Part shown: piece by piece, positions 25,301-33,234 of the stretch
Numbering within the stretch: position 1 is the first letter of the stretch
Layout: each line of letters opens with the position of its first letter
Assembly: GCA_038236905.1 (NCBI GenBank)
Contig: JBBRZG010000002.1
Location: 1-64,000 of the forward strand
From: UKL13-2 sp038236905
GTDB lineage: Bacteria; Pseudomonadota; Gammaproteobacteria; Burkholderiales; Usitatibacteraceae
Reading direction: 5' to 3'
Length of the DNA stretch: 64,000 nt
Position numbers and translations under genes: made by a program
Notes under the pieces: model-generated
Databases searched by the model: none
What the model saw: the letters and a program-made list of their open reading frames with translations, nothing else
Told to the model about the DNA's origin: nothing

Positions 25301-27448
25301 GATGTGATGTATGCGTTGGGGCTACTTTCCGATGAGGCGGTAGAGGACGGTTTTGCCGGCCCAACCTTGGGTCTTGAATGCTCCGGTATGGTGACGGCTA
25401 TCGGTAAAGATGTAACCGGATTTTCGGTCGGTGATTCAGTGGTCGCATTCGGCCCGTCGAGCCTGAGTAACCGTGTTATCACAAGCGAAGGTGCTGTGTC
25501 TCGAATTCCAAACGGCATTTCGTTCGAGGCAGCGGCCACTATCCCCAGCACGTTTTTTACCGCGTACTATGCACTCGTCAAACTCGCCGGACTACGCGAG
25601 GGCGAGCGCGTCCTAATTCACGGCGCGGCAGGTGGTGTCGGGATTGCCGCGATCCAACTGGCTAAATGGTGCGGGGCCGAAATTTTTGCGACCGCGGGTT
25701 CCGATGAAAAGCGTGATTTCGTTCGCTTGCTTGGGGCGGATCACGTTTTTGACTCCAGATCGAATGCATTTGCGGATCAAATCCTGAGCGTTACCGATGG
25801 TGAAGGCGTAGACGTGGTGCTGAATTCCCTAGCCGGCGAAGCGATCAATCGCAACCTGCGCGTATTGAAGCCGTTCGGTCGCTTTCTGGAATTGGGTAAA
25901 CGCGATTTTTACGAGAATACCAAAATTGGTCTGCGTCCCTTCCGCAACAATATTTCGTATTTCGGTATCGATGCTGATCAGCTGATGAAGGTACATCCCG
26001 CGCTCACGCAAAAAATATTCCGCGAAGTCATGGGCTTATTCAGTGAGGGTGTATTGCATCCATTGCCCTATCAGTCGTTCGAAGCTGACGATGTCGTGGA
26101 TGCGTTCCGCTATATGCAACAAGCTCGGCAAATCGGTAAGATCGTGGTGACTTATCGTAACGGAATCAATCACGTTCACGCGCCAAAGATCACCCATCGC
26201 GAGCTAAAGCTTTCTCCGTCGGCGACCTATCTTGTTACAGGTGGTCTTGGAGGATTTGGCCTGAAAACAGCGCAATGGCTGGTGGAAAAGGGCGCTAAAA
26301 ATCTTGTGCTTATCAGCAGAAGCGGACCGATTTCATCTGAAGCCATATCGAGTGTTGCCGAGCTTCGAGCCCATGGTGTTCGCGTCCATGCGGCAGCCTG
26401 CGACGTGACCAATGAAAAAGCATTGACCGCACTGTTCGCACTGATTTCTACCGAAATGCCGCCATTGCGTGGTGTTGTGCATGCAGCTGTGGTCATTGAA
26501 GATAGCCTGGTCAGAAACACGAATGCCGAGCAAATTAAAAATGTGCTGGGACCTAAAATCCTCGGCGCACAATATTTGCACCGGATGACGCGCCACATGA
26601 AAATGGAATTTTTTGTTTTATTTTCGTCCGCCACGACATTGTTTGGCAATCCTGGTCAAGCCAATTACGTGGCCGCAAACGCCTACCTTGAAGCGCTCGC
26701 CGAAGCACGCTTGGCAGCTGGCCTGTCGGCTACGTGTGTACGCTGGGGCGCCATTGAGGATGCCGGCTTTCTGGCACGTAACGAACAAATCAAGCAAGCG
26801 ATGCAAAGCCGGATGGGCGGTAGCGCGTTGCAATCGCGAATTGCGCTCAATGTACTCGAGGAATTGATCGTATCAAATCGTTCCGGACTCGGTGTGCTTG
26901 AGCTTGACTGGCGGGCGCTCAATCGCTTTTTACCCTCTGCGCAGAGTCCGAAATTTAGCGAACTGGTTGCGCAGGCGGGCGAGATTGAGGATGCAGACGA
27001 TAACGCCAATGATATCCAGAGGCTCATGGCGGAACTCTCACCGGAAGATTTGCTGGTGACATTCAAAAAGATGCTGAAAGAAGAGATTGGCGAAATTTTG
27101 CGCATATCGCCCGAAAAAATTGAAGACGTTCGCTCTCTTTACGACATGGGTCTCGATTCTTTGATGGGTGTTGAGCTTGGTCTCGCGATTGAATCGCGCT
27201 TTGGCGTGAAGCTACCTGTTCTGGCTTTAAGTGAAAGTCCCACGATCTTGAAGCTTGCCGAAAAGCTTATGGGGATATTGAAATCCGCAACGACAGGTAA
27301 TGACGTTGCACAGCCCAATGATCTCGCACAGCAAGTTCAGCTCGCCGCATCGCAGCATGCCCTGGATCTTGATGAGAATTCAATTGAAGAATTGACCAGC
27401 AACATCCGGTCAAACGATGCCGCTCAGGCTGGCCGGATGATTCATTGA
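19394..27448 (+). CDS. Highly reducing type I polyketide synthase, single module
   Basis: A protein of about 2,684 residues carries one complete reducing module. KS (1-430) has Cys183, His318 and His358. AT (545-860) has GHSVGE Ser639 and YAFHSP, the malonyl-type signature. DH (910-1200) has His941 in DHIVGDGIVFPG and Asp1112 in LLDCTFQ. Next come a degenerate methyltransferase-like region (about 1330-1600; EICDGTPLF where a glycine-rich SAM loop is expected) and a pseudo-KR structural half (about 1620-1830). ER (1930-2260) has AAGGVGIAAIQLA, KR (2275-2460) has TGGLGGFG and Tyr2425, and ACP has Ser2589 in GLDSLMG. There is no thioesterase. The stop overlaps the next start as TGATG, so the oxoamine synthase gene is translationally coupled. 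Iterative use to build a reduced acyl chain is inferred from the single-module layout. GTG 19391 is an alternative start. Confidence 0.95.
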   Translation: MGIASESHAKPMKRKIAVVGMSFRFPGTDAGKYWSDLLDGQNLVSSVESSRWAQETFRHPNKNHPGTSYTFSAGSIGDISGFDAGFFGISPREAAQMDPQQRLLLEMSWEAFENSGIKPSAVKGTSCGVFIGISSADYAYRFAEDLGAIDSTVATGNTASIAANRISYVFDLRGPSMALDTACSSSLVAFHQACQSILSNESSLAVTGGVSLHLHPYGFIAFSKASMLSKHGKCNVFDAAGDGYVRSEGGGIFILKDYDRAVADGNQIVAVVAATAVNSDGKKAGLTVPSSQAQAALLTQTYARAGIAPAEIDYIEAHGTGTAVGDPIETHALGDALGKFRAKDKPLLIGSVKSNMGHLEAASGVAGLVKALYCVQRRTVPATIHIETPNPNIKFEEWNLRVVQKTTPLKQTGKVVVGVNSFGFGGANAHVILESPAAQNVAHLPKHLKLQEGALFPLVFSAKSNAGLKTLAKSFASFLRSPKNASFYNTAYAAAFNREWHEHRAVVFGAASLSVANALDRFAEGGESELQVESGTALATVSPVAFIYSGNGSQWEGMGKRLLAEDNVFRQAVRAVDQIFKQYADYSLEDELAGENAHLGQGRYARTEIAQPALFALQVGVTQMLRSHGLMPAAVAGHSVGEVAAAWAAGALTLEQAVQVIYHRSALQGKTKGLGQMSAVALGFEDARTLLIETGLEESVALAGVNSSRGVTIAGDKASLAVFEAELTKRIIGYKRLDLDYAFHSPAMDGIEAGIQQSLGGLTPGEAQVAFVSTVTGEPMLGEGFNADYWWQNIRKPVLFANAVKRLQNDGIRVFVEIGPHAILRSYMNDSLKEAKLQGRVITTLQRGDDRASRVWGALSQALIAGVNLDWKMLFPHVAPFSDLPNYPWQRESLSHTVTPDSLNLLHRRKVHPLLGFRLNQQDLTWENQIDAADNPMLADHIVGDGIVFPGTAFAELALAASAAWQVSDQATQQIEIEELEIRSPLMLSTEQSKTLRVAIDPADGSFTIRGKTQQSDDGWTLHANGRIPGEPENLLGVLADTEPLALPARAADFDAVRHSRLTESVGLNYGPAFKAVESGWVEGKTVWAKLRVPREIEANIAKYFVHPALLDCTFQLIIHLMHDRAASQGGIAYVPTKIGRLFFRGSRAIPTFVRATLLRHSPHSLSANFTLFDEQGELIGWVKEARFRSVRLRKDAADHLRLMNYHAIPQPLASSPMLVSTGTHQLFEQAISAAAKKVSAQGAVAAYADEVEPLLDALCASFASEALLQLNKSEVVLNRDIVSRFEANSPESGPLLARLLHMLSEDQILVDDHGKYRLQIAEGAPASQDIWNSLIADHPDRLPILNAVGRIGRNLVSLVTGEKPLCTLLPRDCTLPAMFQHVVGIEARLGIGYALRDCLAAAIDKLPEGQRFRVVEICDGTPLFAAELCHTLDLDRCDYVCATTSAATVEECRRLQEKFTGLKIESLAAEASGAKLNQIQSENVVAPVFQLAILSGDFSSEDSERIAIEYTRKVLVAGGTLVMLGIPSSRWTDFVFGGERSWWTASAGDASSIQRSSAYWLSRFNSAGFSNTRLIPLDPKAMSSPYLLLAEAASRAPSLLDTKSSAQRPKKRIWLALVDKFDDKLPLFGSSRGNLRVTKTYSRSLAEAVSLDFLAHDDELLIACNDGVRGLQPVGHSTANSSADSNPAKYQVDFSDVGAMEAMFTHVQARCLKEHSSVAGVLHMAGLSATTEEPAAINLLAAQIERSNIAAVVLQALETCRIETTLWLVTSGAMSGLLPRRKDPMDAMAATHDAPLWGLGRTLMNEPSHVSVHLLDIERASKFEIAASAIGAELRQSTQIKHHVSNDISVHEDEVILTTSGARYVPRLRIEPRSLQPVHDPATPSNMSVGAATTGAAIVSPHSKLSFSIVATQPRIFTQPLPPALPTLRLGFQFPGQLRNLRWEPSIRVAPHGDEIEIDVRATGLNFRDVMYALGLLSDEAVEDGFAGPTLGLECSGMVTAIGKDVTGFSVGDSVVAFGPSSLSNRVITSEGAVSRIPNGISFEAAATIPSTFFTAYYALVKLAGLREGERVLIHGAAGGVGIAAIQLAKWCGAEIFATAGSDEKRDFVRLLGADHVFDSRSNAFADQILSVTDGEGVDVVLNSLAGEAINRNLRVLKPFGRFLELGKRDFYENTKIGLRPFRNNISYFGIDADQLMKVHPALTQKIFREVMGLFSEGVLHPLPYQSFEADDVVDAFRYMQQARQIGKIVVTYRNGINHVHAPKITHRELKLSPSATYLVTGGLGGFGLKTAQWLVEKGAKNLVLISRSGPISSEAISSVAELRAHGVRVHAAACDVTNEKALTALFALISTEMPPLRGVVHAAVVIEDSLVRNTNAEQIKNVLGPKILGAQYLHRMTRHMKMEFFVLFSSATTLFGNPGQANYVAANAYLEALAEARLAAGLSATCVRWGAIEDAGFLARNEQIKQAMQSRMGGSALQSRIALNVLEELIVSNRSGLGVLELDWRALNRFLPSAQSPKFSELVAQAGEIEDADDNANDIQRLMAELSPEDLLVTFKKMLKEEIGEILRISPEKIEDVRSLYDMGLDSLMGVELGLAIESRFGVKLPVLALSESPTILKLAEKLMGILKSATTGNDVAQPNDLAQQVQLAASQHALDLDENSIEELTSNIRSNDAAQAGRMIH

Positions 27449-28809
27449 TGTCCCGTAAAGGTGTACTCGGCCTCACTTCACAAATCAAGGACAAGCTCAT
27501 TCAGCAAGCCCTTGAGCGACGACTGCGGAACGCAGGTGATACAACCGACACCCGTTTTACACCCCTATATGGTGAGGGGTCGGGCGCGCGACAGCCGGAT
27601 ATACCAGAGCAGTTTTATCGCTTTCATCTGCATCCGGGCTACCAGCAGATTCGCATTATCAATGATGGCGCTGCTCGATTGGGAATCGCCAGTCCATTTT
27701 TTAAGCCACATCAAGGGACAGCAGGCGCAACCACGCGTATCGGCGGTAAATCGCTCATTAATTTTGGCAGCTACAACTACCTCGGTTTTTCCGGGGATCC
27801 GATCATCAGCGCCGCTGCAAAAGCCGCAATTGACACCTACGGCACCTCGGTGTCCGCGAGTCGAATCGTGTCTGGAGAGCGACCGATACATCGCGAATTC
27901 GAACGCGCCTTGGCGGAGACCTACGGTGTCGATGATGCTATAACCTTTGTCAGCGGGCATGCCACCAATGTCACCACTATTGGCTATTTGTTTGGCCCCA
28001 AGGATTTGATCCTGCACGACGCGCTGATTCATAACTGTACGCTGCAGGGTGCGCAATTGTCGGGCGCCAAGCGGCTATCGTTTGCACACAACGATTGGGC
28101 CGCGCTGGATGGCATCCTGACCGAACAGAGGCATAACTTTGAGCGTGTTCTGATCGTTGTCGAAGGCATATACAGCATGGATGGCGACTTTCCAGACCTA
28201 CCCAAGTTCGTCGAAATCAAACGCAAACATCGCGCCTTTTTAATGGTTGATGAAGCACACTCGTTCGGTGTAATGGGCAAAACCGGGCTTGGTATCCGCG
28301 AGCATTTTTCACTTGCGGGTACCGATGTTGATATTTGGATGGGCACCCTGAGCAAGGTGCTGGCCGGGTGTGGTGGCTATATTGCGGGCGAGACCGCACT
28401 GGTAGAACACCTCAAATTTATGGCGCCCGGCTTTCTCTACAGCGTGGGGATGGCACCGCCGGTGGCGGCTGCTTCACTAGCCGCGTTACAGTGCCTGCGC
28501 CAGCAACCAGAGCGGGTTGCCGCGTTGCAATCGCGCGGGAAGTATTTCTTGAAGCAAGCGCAATTTGCAGGCATCGATACTGGTGTGAGCACGGGTTACG
28601 CGGTCGTGCCAGCGATTACCGGTAGTTCGCTTCGCGCCGCGAAACTCTCGCATGCTTTATTTGAACGCGGCATCAGCGTTCAGCCCATTCTTTATCCGGC
28701 CGTGCCTGAAAAATCCGCGCGGCTCAGGTTTTTTATGTCGTATGAGCACACCGAAGAGCAGATAGATGAAACCATTCGGGTGCTGGCGGATGAGATGGCG
28801 CAAATTTAA
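27448..28809 (+). CDS. PLP-dependent alpha-oxoamine synthase (AONS/SPT-like)
   Basis: A 453-residue fold-type I aminotransferase-like enzyme of the family of 8-amino-7-oxononanoate synthase, 2-amino-3-ketobutyrate CoA ligase and serine palmitoyltransferase. Diagnostic segments are INFGSYNYLGFSGDP, GTSVSASRIVSGERPIHREF, VVEGIYSMDGDFPDLP, MVDEAHSFGVMG and GTLSKVLAGCGGYIAG, whose Lys binds PLP. These enzymes condense an amino acid with an acyl thioester and release CO2. It is coupled to the PKS (TGATG overlap), the PKS has no thioesterase, and no biotin genes are nearby. It therefore probably releases the ACP-bound chain as an amino ketone. The N-terminal 90 residues exceed classical AONS and may contact the ACP. 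Confidence 0.93.
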   Translation: MSRKGVLGLTSQIKDKLIQQALERRLRNAGDTTDTRFTPLYGEGSGARQPDIPEQFYRFHLHPGYQQIRIINDGAARLGIASPFFKPHQGTAGATTRIGGKSLINFGSYNYLGFSGDPIISAAAKAAIDTYGTSVSASRIVSGERPIHREFERALAETYGVDDAITFVSGHATNVTTIGYLFGPKDLILHDALIHNCTLQGAQLSGAKRLSFAHNDWAALDGILTEQRHNFERVLIVVEGIYSMDGDFPDLPKFVEIKRKHRAFLMVDEAHSFGVMGKTGLGIREHFSLAGTDVDIWMGTLSKVLAGCGGYIAGETALVEHLKFMAPGFLYSVGMAPPVAAASLAALQCLRQQPERVAALQSRGKYFLKQAQFAGIDTGVSTGYAVVPAITGSSLRAAKLSHALFERGISVQPILYPAVPEKSARLRFFMSYEHTEEQIDETIRVLADEMAQI

Positions 28810-29731
28810 TAGCGAGTTATTTGGTAGTGAGTTATGACTTGTCAAAATAATGAATTTCTTCAATTGAGTAAGCCATGGGCCACAGCGGCTGCAACGCTCA
28901 CATCAGTGTTAAGGGTTTTTTCGTGACTTCAATATAGCGAGCAAAGTTGCCGATAATTTAACAGAGGCGGGACGAGTGTGGCAGTGCGCAAGGGCGGTAG
29001 TATAGTTTTGGTAGTGTCGGTCAACGGGATCTGACGAGACCGCCAAGCAGTTCGTGAAATAAAGAATACCTGGTGCGATAGTCGCTGTAAACGAGAATTT
29101 ACGGGGCTACGCCTTGAGCGGCAAACATCCCAATTTACCTCAGTCGTCTGTACCTTCGCTGCGACTGATGTTGCCTCAGACAGTTCGCTTCCGCGCTGTG
29201 TATCGATTCATCCCGCTGGACGGGACGCGGCGCGAAAACGAGTTGCAAAATGAGTGGCTCACGCGCGCCGACAGTACCGTAAAGCCGCGCAGCAAAGTGC
29301 TTGAGTCGCAATATAACGTTATGCCTAATATCGTATTTTTAGGAACCAATGCAGATACGGTTATCAATGGCATGGTCAGTCAAATACTGCAGATATTCAG
29401 TCTATGCGCGTGCTTTCCCGTTTGAAATTTTCAGAAGCCCAAGTCAGGATGTTTGCCGCTGATCACGAAACGCATGACAAAGTCATCGCCGCGGAAGGAT
29501 CAGCCCGCGATACAGATATCAGGTTCGGCGGGCCGATGATCGGGAAGCTTGATGGGGCGGACGGTTTAGATTGGACTAATACCGACGAACAGATAAGTGG
29601 TCACCCCAGCGATGTGGGTTGTTGTGAACAAAGTCGCGCTTCACGTACAAAACCAAGCAGCGAAAGAATTGCCGCGCTGTACCCATGAAAAAAACCAACT
29701 ACCAAGTCGCTTTTTTCGCGTGATTGGAAAA
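28810..29731. other. Mostly non-coding or decayed region after the PKS operon
   Basis: About 920 bases with no recognised gene. Open frames at 29114-29425 (starting in the TTG/GTG context after ACGCC) and 29404-29688 overlap each other, have no ribosome sites and match nothing I know. Their codon use is only weakly gene-like. They may be remnants of a gene disrupted by frameshift, listed here instead of as separate genes. Confidence 0.4.
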
Positions 29732-29935
29732 CTAATCTCGCTCTAGAATTATTCGCACCTGACGGCACTGTTTGGTGAATACTGCCGATTCTGAGTCAGA
29801 TGTATCAATATCAAGTTTTCGAGCGGTAGCAATATCTTTTGCGCCACCAATATCGCTGGCTCGTCCAATCAGCCAAGCCACCAAACATCCCAGCCCAAAC
29901 CAAATCGACAAAATCATAAACACTTGAAGTGTCAT
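29732..29935 (-). CDS. Small single-span membrane protein
   Basis: A 67-residue protein starts at ATG 29935 behind a perfect AGGAGG placed six bases upstream, which strongly supports translation. Residues 2-23 (TLQVFMILSIWFGLGCLVAW) form one transmembrane helix. The remainder is a hydrophilic tail with IGRASDIGGAKDIATARKLD and a charged C-terminus. No family is recognised. An upstream ATG at 29965 lies before the ribosome site and is not used. Confidence 0.65.
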   Translation of the reverse strand: MTLQVFMILSIWFGLGCLVAWLIGRASDIGGAKDIATARKLDIDTSDSESAVFTKQCRQVRIILERD

Positions 29936-30614
29936 TCCAACCTCCTGCATAATTTTTTGCGTCAATATTTGCCGTTTTTACCACTGTTCGCGGGATACCC
30001 AAAATAAATAGCTAAAACCAAGTGATGTCATAAGAGACGTAATTGATACGTTTAAATCGCCGCTGGCAAATAATATAAATTCGGCTACCTATCGGGTACC
30101 AACTAAATCAAATATAACTACAAAACACAACTTCGTCCACCACTTGCGATTACACCTGTAAGCGATTGATTTAATTAAACTGTGGCTGCATAAAAAGTCT
30201 ATTTTGGCGTGTTAATACATCCATCACGAGAAGATGCATAACCTGTGCCAATATCTAACCTAATGATTTTATTGATATTATTTTTATCAATTGGATGTGG
30301 GGTGTCGCCAAATAGCAACGGCGGTTTGGCGTATTCCTGCAAATGCATGGGTAATCAAAGGCTTAAAGCGTCATCTAGCAGTGACGAAATTAATGCGTAG
30401 CTCGTAAAATGGGCATTTGGCGGCCATCTACGAGATGACATGTGCGCAGCATTGTCGTACTGAGAAAAATCCGACAACGTGCTGGCCAGGTTCTATATGG
30501 GGCGCACCACGGTTCTCATCAGGCGATGTGCTAGAAAAAAATTCATAAACAAATGCCGAAAATTGCTTGGGCAGGCAAGTCCGGTCGGCAGCGCAATAAC
30601 TTTACGATTCACAA
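29936..30614. other. AT-rich intergenic region
   Basis: A stretch of about 680 bases, noticeably richer in A+T than its surroundings (especially 30010-30300). It contains one candidate small lipoprotein frame (30263-30400), listed separately. No terminator or promoter could be fixed with confidence. Base composition suggests acquired or decaying DNA. Confidence 0.4.
30263..30400 (+). CDS. Candidate 45-residue lipoprotein
   Basis: The frame starts at ATG 30263 and encodes MILLILFLSIGCGVSPNSNG followed by AYSCKCMGNQRL and a Ser-rich end. The first 12 residues form a compact hydrophobic core ending in the lipobox-like LSIGC, so processing at Cys12 is conceivable. Counter-evidence: no ribosome site is visible, the n-region lacks a positive charge, and the surrounding DNA is AT-rich, which makes hydrophobic frames likely by chance. 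Confidence 0.3.
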   Translation: MILLILFLSIGCGVSPNSNGGLAYSCKCMGNQRLKASSSSDEINA

Positions 30615-31271
30615 TTAACGTGGCTGCGCGTAATTGGGCAATTGACTTGCGGGCGGGGTCCGAATCTGCTCTGCTGTCGAGGGCTGATGGTCCCTCGGTC
30701 GATACATAAAGCGGACCGTGAGAGCAGGCTCCTCCAGAAAATTGCGTGCCACCCGGTAACGTGTACGCTCATACCGCGCGGATTTTCCTAGCTCGCCCCG
30801 ATCTTCTTCTGCGGAAGATTCACCATCACTGGATGGCCGGTACAAATGAACATAAAGCTGCGCCAGATGGCTGCCTTCATTGCGCGCCGATCGCAGTGCC
30901 AGATAGGCCGTGAAGCTGCCCGGCGCTATTTGTCGTATCGAGGCCTCAATGCGCGCAGAATCAAAAAGCAAATCTGGTGGATTGCTCCGCACTGGCTTTC
31001 CGTATTCAGCCGATAGCGCTTTGGCGGTTTGAGTGGAATAGGCTTCGATCCAACAGCATCGCCAGCCTTGCTGCAACGCAGATTCTGGCGCGCGAATCGT
31101 GATGGCGTAACTAGCATCGGGAAGATAGGGTACAAAGCCATCGCGACGCTGAAATATCTGCAGTTTCACCCCGCTTTGGCTTATTAAGCTTGGTCGTCCA
31201 TCATCCGCTCCTTCTGCGTTACTCTCGGTAGCGACTACCATCAGCAAAGCCAGCAAGATCAAAACTTTCAT
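30615..31271 (-). CDS. Secreted protein with Cys-Cys motif, unknown function
   Basis: The start at 31271, one base past the upstream stop codon, gives a signal peptide MKVLILLALLMVVATESNA. The mature part, about 200 residues, is predicted mostly beta with ASYAITIRAPESALQQGWRC, then CWIEAYSTQTAKA, and ends in Pro- and Gln-rich sequence. The xGxxCCxIxAxxT pattern recurs in the protein encoded at 34162-34848 (GYSCCSISALNTPNAET), so the two are likely distant paralogues. It follows the CsgG-like gene immediately and is probably co-transcribed. Confidence 0.65.
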   Translation of the reverse strand: MKVLILLALLMVVATESNAEGADDGRPSLISQSGVKLQIFQRRDGFVPYLPDASYAITIRAPESALQQGWRCCWIEAYSTQTAKALSAEYGKPVRSNPPDLLFDSARIEASIRQIAPGSFTAYLALRSARNEGSHLAQLYVHLYRPSSDGESSAEEDRGELGKSARYERTRYRVARNFLEEPALTVRFMYRPRDHQPSTAEQIRTPPASQLPNYAQPR

Positions 31272-31272
31272 A

Positions 31273-32070
31273 TTAATCATCAACCCATTCGCCCGCGCGT
31301 TTCGCCAATTCAAAAATTGCTTGCTCGATCAGCGCTCGCAGCGCGCGATCCATGCTTTCTTTCCGTGCTGACTGATAATTAGCGTCCGGCGTAAAACCTT
31401 TTAAATCTTTACCCTTCGCCGAAGCAATGGTGTCTACCAGCGCACCAATTCCGCTAACACTCGACTGCGTAGACTCCACTTCCTTGCGGACGTTAATCGC
31501 GTCTAGTACTTCGCCCGAACCGACTGAAAGCACCCGGACATCCATACCCACTTCGTCCTTGTTGCCACCACCACCGATCTGCATGCCGCCGATTGAAAAG
31601 CCGCCTGAGCTGGATTCCTTCGCTGCGGTTGCTTCAGAAAATGTCGCCTCAAATATCACATTAGCGCCTTTGATTTGCTTCGTGGCGCGATCGCCCGAAC
31701 TCACTCCCGTCTGATTCATCTCGCGCTCTTTGGCCACGCCACCGGTGATTTTGTTGCGTTCCAGAACACGGAATTGGCGGCTTTTGACCAACGCAGTGGT
31801 GAACATTGCCGTCGCCGCGCGCGCGTCAAGCTCGCTTACGTTAGAAGTGACCTCATACACAGTCACTAACGGGCGCGCTGATAATTCAACTTTGCCCAGA
31901 CTCTCCAGCTTTCGCGTGGTTGAGGACGCGTCTACAACGGGATCCTTGCCTTCCGCGTAAGCCGTGGAGACCAAACTCAAGCCCAGACCTGACGTCAAGG
32001 CCAGCCCGCGAACGACCGCCTTCGCGGCGGAAAATAGAAAAGCGGGATTCAATCTGCGAACTGATTTCAT
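31273..32070 (-). CDS. CsgG/LpoB-like secreted protein
   Basis: The 265-residue protein has a long signal region (about residues 1-40, ending STAYAEG). A domain follows with LVTVYEVTSNVSE, ARAATAMFTTALVKSRQFRVLERN and GANVIFEATFSE, the pattern of CsgG-family proteins in which a strand and helix precede VLER. The Gly/Ser-rich segment SSSGGFSIGGMQIGGGG lies where CsgG has its membrane-crossing or loop region. There is no lipobox cysteine, unlike CsgG itself. GGAG precedes ATG 32070. It may form a secretion channel or act as an envelope regulator; the neighbours are secreted proteins. Confidence 0.75.
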   Translation of the reverse strand: MKSVRRLNPAFLFSAAKAVVRGLALTSGLGLSLVSTAYAEGKDPVVDASSTTRKLESLGKVELSARPLVTVYEVTSNVSELDARAATAMFTTALVKSRQFRVLERNKITGGVAKEREMNQTGVSSGDRATKQIKGANVIFEATFSEATAAKESSSGGFSIGGMQIGGGGNKDEVGMDVRVLSVGSGEVLDAINVRKEVESTQSSVSGIGALVDTIASAKGKDLKGFTPDANYQSARKESMDRALRALIEQAIFELAKRAGEWVDD

Positions 32071-32117
32071 AACATCTCCATTAAAAGAGTGATTGATTTT
32101 GTTGCGTTAATAGTAAT

Positions 32118-32672
32118 TTAATAGTCAAATTTTTCACCAGGCTTGGTGCGCCGATCGTTGTTGTTAGGGTTGCTTTCTTTTGCCTGCTTGGCGTTGTTGA
32201 TGATGAAATGCACATCAAAAATCGCTTCGCCTTTTTTAAGGCCGCTCGCACCAGAATTAAAGTCACATCCGAAATTTTGGACTTCGCCTGCCTTAAGAGG
32301 CGGCACAGCTATCACCCGCTCATCAGTCCGCGCGCCTACCGCTGGTATTGAAATACTCGCCGCGCAGTAAAGATTGCTTTTCGCCGAAGCGATTGGGCCA
32401 ATGTTTTTGACCTTCGCGTAGAACACATTTTTTGACGTCTCCCCCGCCGACAAAATTGTAAAGTCGGGCTGCAGCACCTTCAGTTGCTGGCCGTCCGGGA
32501 TCTTCGCCGTGAAACCGGGGGCAAGCAGCGGTGCGGTTACCGTCTGCGGAGTACGACTAGCAGAGTTAAGCTGGCTGGGTTGAGCCTGAACGATAGCGCT
32601 AGACAACGCCAATGCCGCGGCCAGTGTGACGGATAGCCGTTTTGTTGTGACGCTAATATTTTCGTTATGCAT
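32118..32672 (-). CDS. Secreted CARDB-like protein (paralogue 1)
   Basis: A signal peptide ending VQAQ is followed by PSQLNS, a Pro-rich linker and a beta-sandwich resembling CARDB adhesion domains. VFYAKVKNIGPIASAKSN, YCAAS, LKAGEVQNFGCDFN and EAIFDVHFIINNAKQ align with the protein at 39882-40502. AGGAAA lies nine bases before ATG 32672. CARDB-type domains usually mediate extracellular adhesion or act as spacers; the particular ligand is unknown. Confidence 0.7.
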   Translation of the reverse strand: MHNENISVTTKRLSVTLAAALALSSAIVQAQPSQLNSASRTPQTVTAPLLAPGFTAKIPDGQQLKVLQPDFTILSAGETSKNVFYAKVKNIGPIASAKSNLYCAASISIPAVGARTDERVIAVPPLKAGEVQNFGCDFNSGASGLKKGEAIFDVHFIINNAKQAKESNPNNNDRRTKPGEKFDY

Positions 32673-32714
32673 GATAGTTTTCCTGAATCAGGGCAGTTGA
32701 GAACTGAGGCTGCT

Positions 32715-33137
32715 CTATTTGGCGCAGTCACCCAAGCGCTTTGCCGTCAGCGAGGTTTTCATTACGTTGTCGTTCATTTCGTGCTGGATCACCGTCATTT
32801 CCATGTTGTACGCGTCGTCGCTCACGGTGCCCTTGCCGTTGAGCGTCATTTTGGGTTTGGTGCATGAATATTTAACCGTCATATTGCTGCCATTGCGCTT
32901 CACGTCCGGTGGCGTGCATCCCTCAACGCCTTGCCGGTTTACATAGGCATCGTTCGAGTCGATGTCTTTTTGGGTGACGCATTGTTTGAAATTCACTGGG
33001 ATCGAAATACCAAACACTTCGGTTTTAGTCGTGTATTCGTACTGTCCTGGCTTCAAGTTTTGTGCGTTCGCGGCAGAGATACCCGAAGCGGCAATGACTA
33101 AAGAGGCAGCAATAAATTTAAATGTCGATGATTTCAC
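32715..33137 (-). CDS. DUF3617-like periplasmic protein
   Basis: The 140-residue protein (GTG start) has a signal peptide ending SAANAQ, then KPGQYEYTTKTEVFGISIP, QCVTQKDI, CTPPDVKRNGSNMTVKYSC and a terminal LGDC. This cysteine pattern with an early KPGxYE motif is that of DUF3617, small beta-barrel-like periplasmic proteins of unknown function common in proteobacteria. Four cysteines suggest two disulfides. It lies between two secreted-protein genes on the same strand. Confidence 0.8.
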   Translation of the reverse strand: MKSSTFKFIAASLVIAASGISAANAQNLKPGQYEYTTKTEVFGISIPVNFKQCVTQKDIDSNDAYVNRQGVEGCTPPDVKRNGSNMTVKYSCTKPKMTLNGKGTVSDDAYNMEMTVIQHEMNDNVMKTSLTAKRLGDCAK

Positions 33138-33234
33138 GGGTTGGTCTTTCTAAGGATTAAAGGTTGGTGGTTAATGGCAAGGTGGCCGGGCTTGGAAATT
33201 TAGGATGCCGCAAGTTTGCTAATGAATTAACTGG

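Noticed and set aside
27448..28809. Biotin synthesis gene bioF
   Set aside because: The enzyme family fits, but no other biotin genes are near, the N-terminus is longer than usual, and it is translationally coupled to a PKS lacking a thioesterase.
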